Positions 60,126 to 64,000 of a DNA stretch of 64,000 nt are shown here, one piece after another. Position numbers and translations under genes: made by a program. Under the pieces are notes generated by a model. That model ran no database searches. It was not told the origin of the DNA and saw only the letters and a program-made list of their open reading frames with translations. This DNA is from Nemophila menziesii. Taxonomy: Eukaryota; Streptophyta; Magnoliopsida; Boraginales; Hydrophyllaceae. Location of the stretch: positions 6,332,915-6,396,914 of the forward strand of contig JARWIR010000038.1 of NCBI GenBank assembly GCA_029959085.1, written 5' to 3'. Position 1 is the stretch's first letter, and each line of letters opens with the position of its first letter.

Positions 60126-60500
60126 GCCAGGTCCGTTTTTCAGCTTTTTAGCCCTATATTTTTACCTCCGTCCTTAACCCAGCCTCCACAAACACTCCCA
60201 AAACCCAGAATTTCATGAACATCATCAGCTACAACCACACAATCCTCAAATCTTACTCTCTTTCACCACAAAAGCATACAATCAACTCATCTCCTATCCA
60301 AAATACGATAAAATTCCCACTTTTCTCCAATTGTTCTTTATCCAAGCTTCAAATTAAATCCAATTCCCTCTTCTCCCACATCAATTAGCCTTTACCCATC
60401 TCATATTCCACCATAATTTTCAAGTCTTAAGCCTCAAAACATCAAAGTTCTAAGCCTTAGCTTCTCACTATTTGAAGTTTTGAGTTTGGGGTGGAAAGAG

Positions 60501-60833
60501 ATGCTTATCAGAACCGTTTTCATGTGTACTTATCAAAGGAATTCTCCAAGAAACAGGAACGCTTTTGGTGCTATTCAAGAACAAGCTATTGCGATTCCTA
60601 TTTCAAGTTTCAAACAAGACTGAAGCGGTTCAAATTAAGGCTAATCCGAAGAAGAGGGAAGTGATTGCAGAACCTGAAAGTGAGGAAGAAAACAATCCGA
60701 TGATGAGTTGGAATCACAAATCAAGGTGTTGAAAGAGAATCGGGATGCGATGATTGATATTTTGGGAAACGTTACATACAAGTTGAACTTTAATTGTTCA
60801 AAGAACAACTTACGATGTCTAGACGCGAGATAA
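60501..60833 (+). pseudogene. Second ORF remnant of element F
   Basis: The ATG at 60501 follows TGAGTTTGGGGTGGAAAGAG. The reading MLIRTVFMCTYQRNSPRNRN continues to a stop after 40 codons. Coding-like sequence continues in other frames: KANPKKREVIAEPESEEENN, then DDELESQIKVLKENRDAMID and LGNVTYKLNF, ending in TAA at 60831. It is acidic and probably coiled coil. Position matches the second ORFs of B and A2; in Athila elements the env-like region lies here. At least two frameshifts. Confidence 0.45.
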
Positions 60834-60935
60834 AGTTCATGGACGCAACACCGAAAACCAGCCTCGCGCTGGTTCAGATACGTTTCCTAATCCTTCTCAT
60901 TTAGTGTATATTATTTTATTGCTTTGAGTCCTTTC

Positions 60936-60955
60936 GAGTCGTGGGGACACGACTC
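60936..60955 (+). other. Conserved hairpin GAGTCGTG-GGGA-CACGACTC (element F)
   Basis: Perfect 8-bp stem and 4-nt loop followed by TTTTTGAGTTTGGGGTGGGG. The same hairpin is at 41839-41858 (A2) and, with three changes, at 51193-51212 (B). Confidence 0.75.
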
Positions 60956-62350
60956 ATTTTTGAGTTTGGGGTGGGGTTCGTTGCCTCATCCCAGTTTTTA
61001 TGTGTTATGTGTTTTATCTGCTTTCAATAAAATAATTTTCGGAGTTGCGTTTGACTGTAGAAGATTTTAAATGTCCCTTTAAGCATACTTTTGATGAATC
61101 AATGATAGTAAATAGTGAACTTTAGGGATTAACATAAAACGCACTTACAATTGCATGCGAACATAGGTAATTAATAGGAAAATTAATGAACAATGCAAAT
61201 GAAGTAAGCTTGTACTCAAGGAATATGTTTGGTGTGTAGAACGTGAAATCCTAATTAGTAGAGAACCCACCTAGATATGAACTAAAGACAAGCTATGTAC
61301 TTAGGAAAATGATAGGGGCAGTTCTTTGTTAGCCATTTGTGCCTTTTAGCCTTCTATCCCTTGTATGAATTATTATCCGTCTCAGCCCACTTTGAGCCTT
61401 TAGCCTTTTTCGTTGTAGCCACGATATAAACCATTATCCCTTAGATTGTTAGGCATGACCATATGACCCGCACTTGAATCACAATCCTGAGACATGTCTC
61501 GAGCTTGAGTTTGGGGTGGTGGGACCACATATGGGGAATTTAATGGGTTGGGATTGATGTGCTTGGTATTGTAGCACAATTGCAGATGATATGTACTTGT
61601 AACCCTTTGCCGGGAATGAAAAAAAAAAAAAAAATTTGAAAAAGAAAGAAAAAATGAAAAAAAAGTTTGAAAATCAATACAGTAGGATCCGGGGATCCGG
61701 TTTTCAAAATCCGGGTACCCGGTCTTCCTCTGTACAAAAAAAAAAAAAAGGGAGAATAGAAAAGAAAAAGAAAAGTATGAAAGAATAAAACATCCGGCAA
61801 AGTGGAATTCTTCTGAAAATCATCTAGTTTATAGTGGGTAGACATGGGACGCTAAATTGTTGCGTAATGGGTGAGTGAGAACATCTTTTTGAGCGTTAAC
61901 TCAAGCTCGAGGACAATGTTGATGGTAAGTGAGGAGAGAGCCAAAAGCTCACTTCAAATTTACCAAATATACATCCATACCCGTCCTTAAGCCAATATTA
62001 TAACCGTAAAGACCTCGTGATTCCTAAGTGCATAGTGAATTTATGATTCTGTTGATAGGGAATAGCCTAGGTGGAGCGTTCAAAGCGAGGTAGGATTAAT
62101 GACCACCCTATAGCCATCATACAGAGATGAGTACAAGTGTAACCTTCAAGCATTGCGACTTTAATTTTATGATTGAGATTACTTATGTTTGATGTTGCAT
62201 GATTAGTGTATGTAGATGTTAGTTTTTAAAGTTTTGCTATATGAGATTTATCTTAAGAATTGCTTTAGGGTTTATTTGTTAGCTTCTATGTGTTATACGT
62301 TTGCTTCTACCCCTCGTTTTATTTTGTTTTGCTTTGTCGGGACGACAAAG

Positions 62351-62367
62351 GTTTGAGTTGGGGGTCT
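62351..62367 (+). other. Polypurine tract of element F
   Basis: GTTTGAGTTGGGGGTCT ends directly at the 3' LTR start TGATG. It primes plus-strand synthesis. Confidence 0.85.
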
Positions 62368-63938
62368 TGATGTCTCCTTAATTGTTCTTATTTTAGACCC
62401 TTAGGAGACATCATTTTTGGTGTTATTTTAATTAATTCGATAGACTTTTGGACTAAATATGCAATATTTCGGATTTCCCTTTTTATTTCTAGCATTTTTG
62501 AATTATTAAACTTTTGCGCGTAATATTGGTATTTTTAGTGTAAAGTTTACAGGTTTTTAGATGTTAGCTAGGAAAGGAATCCGAAGATAAAGTCAAAGAT
62601 TAAAAGATAGAGTCAAGACTTGAAGAGAAATCCCGAAGATATTATTTTTAGAGCTGAAAATCCATTTTTCCAGGCCCTTGATTGCTGTTTTCGAGGTACT
62701 TAAGAGCTGATTGAGCCGCTGACCTTTGAAGAGAAAACATTCCTTATCGAAGTACGGAACTTTAGCAACTGGAATGAGGTCAATCGGAGTTGTAACGCAT
62801 CGGGAAAAGCAGTTTTAGTGAAGGCCTGTCATCAGTTACGGGATTTTGGGCTTAGAAAGTGGGCTTGGACATTTAATTAGGCTTTTATTTTCTGGTCCAA
62901 GCCCTAATCCGTTTTTCTTATTATAAAAGGAGGTCTGGACTTCTATTTTTCATACAATTCATTCTTTACAATTAAAAACACCAGAGAGAAGCAACAGAAG
63001 GAAGGAAGAAGAAGCTGCTAGAGCTGGAGTGGGTCTATAGCTCTGTTCTCAGTCATTCCAATTCCGGAAATTAGGTTTCTTTTATCTTTTATTTGTAATC
63101 AATTATGACTTCCATTTATTTTAATTTAGTTTTTCTTTTTAATATGAGCTAAACAATTCATAGTGCTTGAGAACGCATAATGGGTTAATCCCAATTTGAT
63201 TTCATTCTATACATTTGAATTTGGGATATTTATTATTTAAATCAAATTGGGTAATTCGTATTTTTCTTTAATTTGCATTTTAATTACTATTATTGACGTA
63301 ATTAACCAATGATAGGACTTAGTATCTAGGCTATTCCAATTAGTGGCGATTGGATCACCTTGACGGGGGGTTTAGGTACCGAACTAGTTAATGAATGTAG
63401 GTTAGAAATTATTGACTCTGACGAGCTTAATTAAACCTATGGCCTATTGGGTAATGAACATTTTAACACTTGAGAGTGGACTATAATCGCCCTGACGGGG
63501 TTTGTAGCATTTGATAGTTGCTCCTTAGTCCACCCTGACGGGGGTAAGGAGATTATAGAATCCCGACCAATACCAATTTACAAATTTGTCCCTTAAACAA
63601 TGTATGAAATGAATGATAGTTAGGAAAACCCTTGCGTCTCTCAAGTACTACTTGCTCATACTTGCGTTTTCACTCATTTTACTTGCGTTTTAGCTTTTTA
63701 CTTGCATTATTATTTTGTCTTTCATTTATTTAGTAATAAATCACAAAACCAAAACAAACAAATTATCCTCTTTTATTTTCATAAGTGCATCAATCACTAT
63801 TTGCATAGACATTGTGATCAACCATCCGTCCTTGGAACGAATCTGATTATCAGAATTACTACTTGGGACAACCGTACACTTGCGGTTGTGGTTCGATTAG
63901 CATTTGCATTTATTTTTAGAACACACAAAGGACCACCA
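62368..63938 (+). repeat. 3' LTR of element F
   Basis: 1571 bp, matching the 5' LTR base for base as far as I can compare. TATA box at 62922-62928; target duplication TGGTG follows. Confidence 0.95.
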
Positions 63939-63943
63939 TGGTG

Positions 63944-64000
63944 GCAAGATATTCACTTAGCAATAAAAAGAATCAAACGATCAATGGAGCTCAAGAGTAT
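63944..64000. other. Host flank right of element F
   Basis: 57 bp of non-element DNA. Joined to the left flank with one target copy removed, the ATG at 54823-54825 would open a frame through the rest of the window, too short to identify. Confidence 0.35.

Larger units (their letters stand above)
59394..62367 (+). other. 3' noncoding region of element F
   Basis: Starts with the GACGTTAAACAAAAG box. In order: a tandem array with palindrome pairs, a 66-nt A run (59973-60038), a TATA-like box, a C/A-rich leader, a purine box and second-ORF remnant, the GAGTCGTG hairpin, purine boxes near 60958 and 61506, GTAACCCTTTGCCGGG (61599-61614), a further palindrome pair (61691/61713), GCCAAAAGCTC (61940-61950) and the PPT. 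Confidence 0.75.
54830..63938 (+). mobile_element. Complete non-autonomous Athila-like LTR retrotransposon F
   Basis: 9109 bp. The LTRs are 54830-56400 and 62368-63938, both 1571 bp and apparently identical. Target duplication TGGTG lies at 54825-54829 and 63939-63943. It has a PBS for tRNA-Asp, one intact 949-codon ORF, a 3-kb 3' noncoding region and a PPT. RT, RNase H and the integrase core are absent, so replication must rely on enzymes supplied by another element. Intact target sites and equal LTRs indicate a recent insertion. Confidence 0.95.

Noticed and set aside
59832..60218. ORFs with poly-Lys runs
   Set aside because: Translation of the 66-nt A run; shadow of noncoding sequence.

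Overview
The window is nuclear DNA of a flowering plant, most likely a eudicot. The evidence is a host gene split by introns, a Helitron with intron-containing captured gene pieces, L1-type LINEs, and nested Athila-like (Ty3/gypsy) and Copia-like LTR elements. The only clear host gene is the 5' half of a plant-type phosphoenolpyruvate carboxylase gene (PEPC, minus strand, 1-2314), which runs off the left edge. No species can be named from the sequence.

Layout. 2.3-12.8 kb: AT-rich intergenic DNA with two long imperfect palindromic elements (about 3.07-5.80 and 6.29-7.69 kb), two small MITE-like insertions and microsatellites. 12.8-14.3 kb: a solo Athila-type LTR with a perfect target duplication. 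15.35-21.27 kb: a Helitron made mostly of two blocks (A, B), each present twice in inverted orientation in the order A-B-A'-B'. Block B holds exons and introns of an ETF-ubiquinone oxidoreductase gene. 23.75-28.64 kb: a decayed LINE. 28.7-35.9 kb: a decayed pol-bearing Athila-like element (E) with a solo LTR inside its integrase. 35.9-38.2 kb: the 3' part of an inverted Athila-like element (D). 38.2-39.06 kb: the 5' end of another LINE. 39.06-42.2 kb: an Athila derivative that lost everything between its LTR and its 3' region (A2). 42.2-54.2 kb: a minus-strand Athila derivative (B) whose 3' LTR is split by a nearly intact non-autonomous Copia-like element (C, 43335-49439). 54.83-63.94 kb: a complete, young, non-autonomous Athila-like element (F) with LTRs of equal length, target duplication TGGTG, and one intact 949-codon ORF that joins Gag and protease to an integrase-tail-like end without RT, RNase H or the integrase core.

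The most unusual signal is a repeated cassette in the 3' noncoding region of E, A2, B and F and again in the unrelated Copia-like C. It has two near-perfect palindromes (GGTATACC type, or CCGGGTACCCGG type) whose starts lie 21-23 bp apart. It is often followed by a TATA box, a C/A-rich leader, a purine-rich box and the start of a second ORF. In C the same cassette precedes a 437-codon ORF, and further pairs flank the TATA box in each LTR. This suggests that an internal, palindrome-controlled transcription unit has been shared between retrotransposon superfamilies.

No rRNA, tRNA, CRISPR or bacterial-type features were seen.
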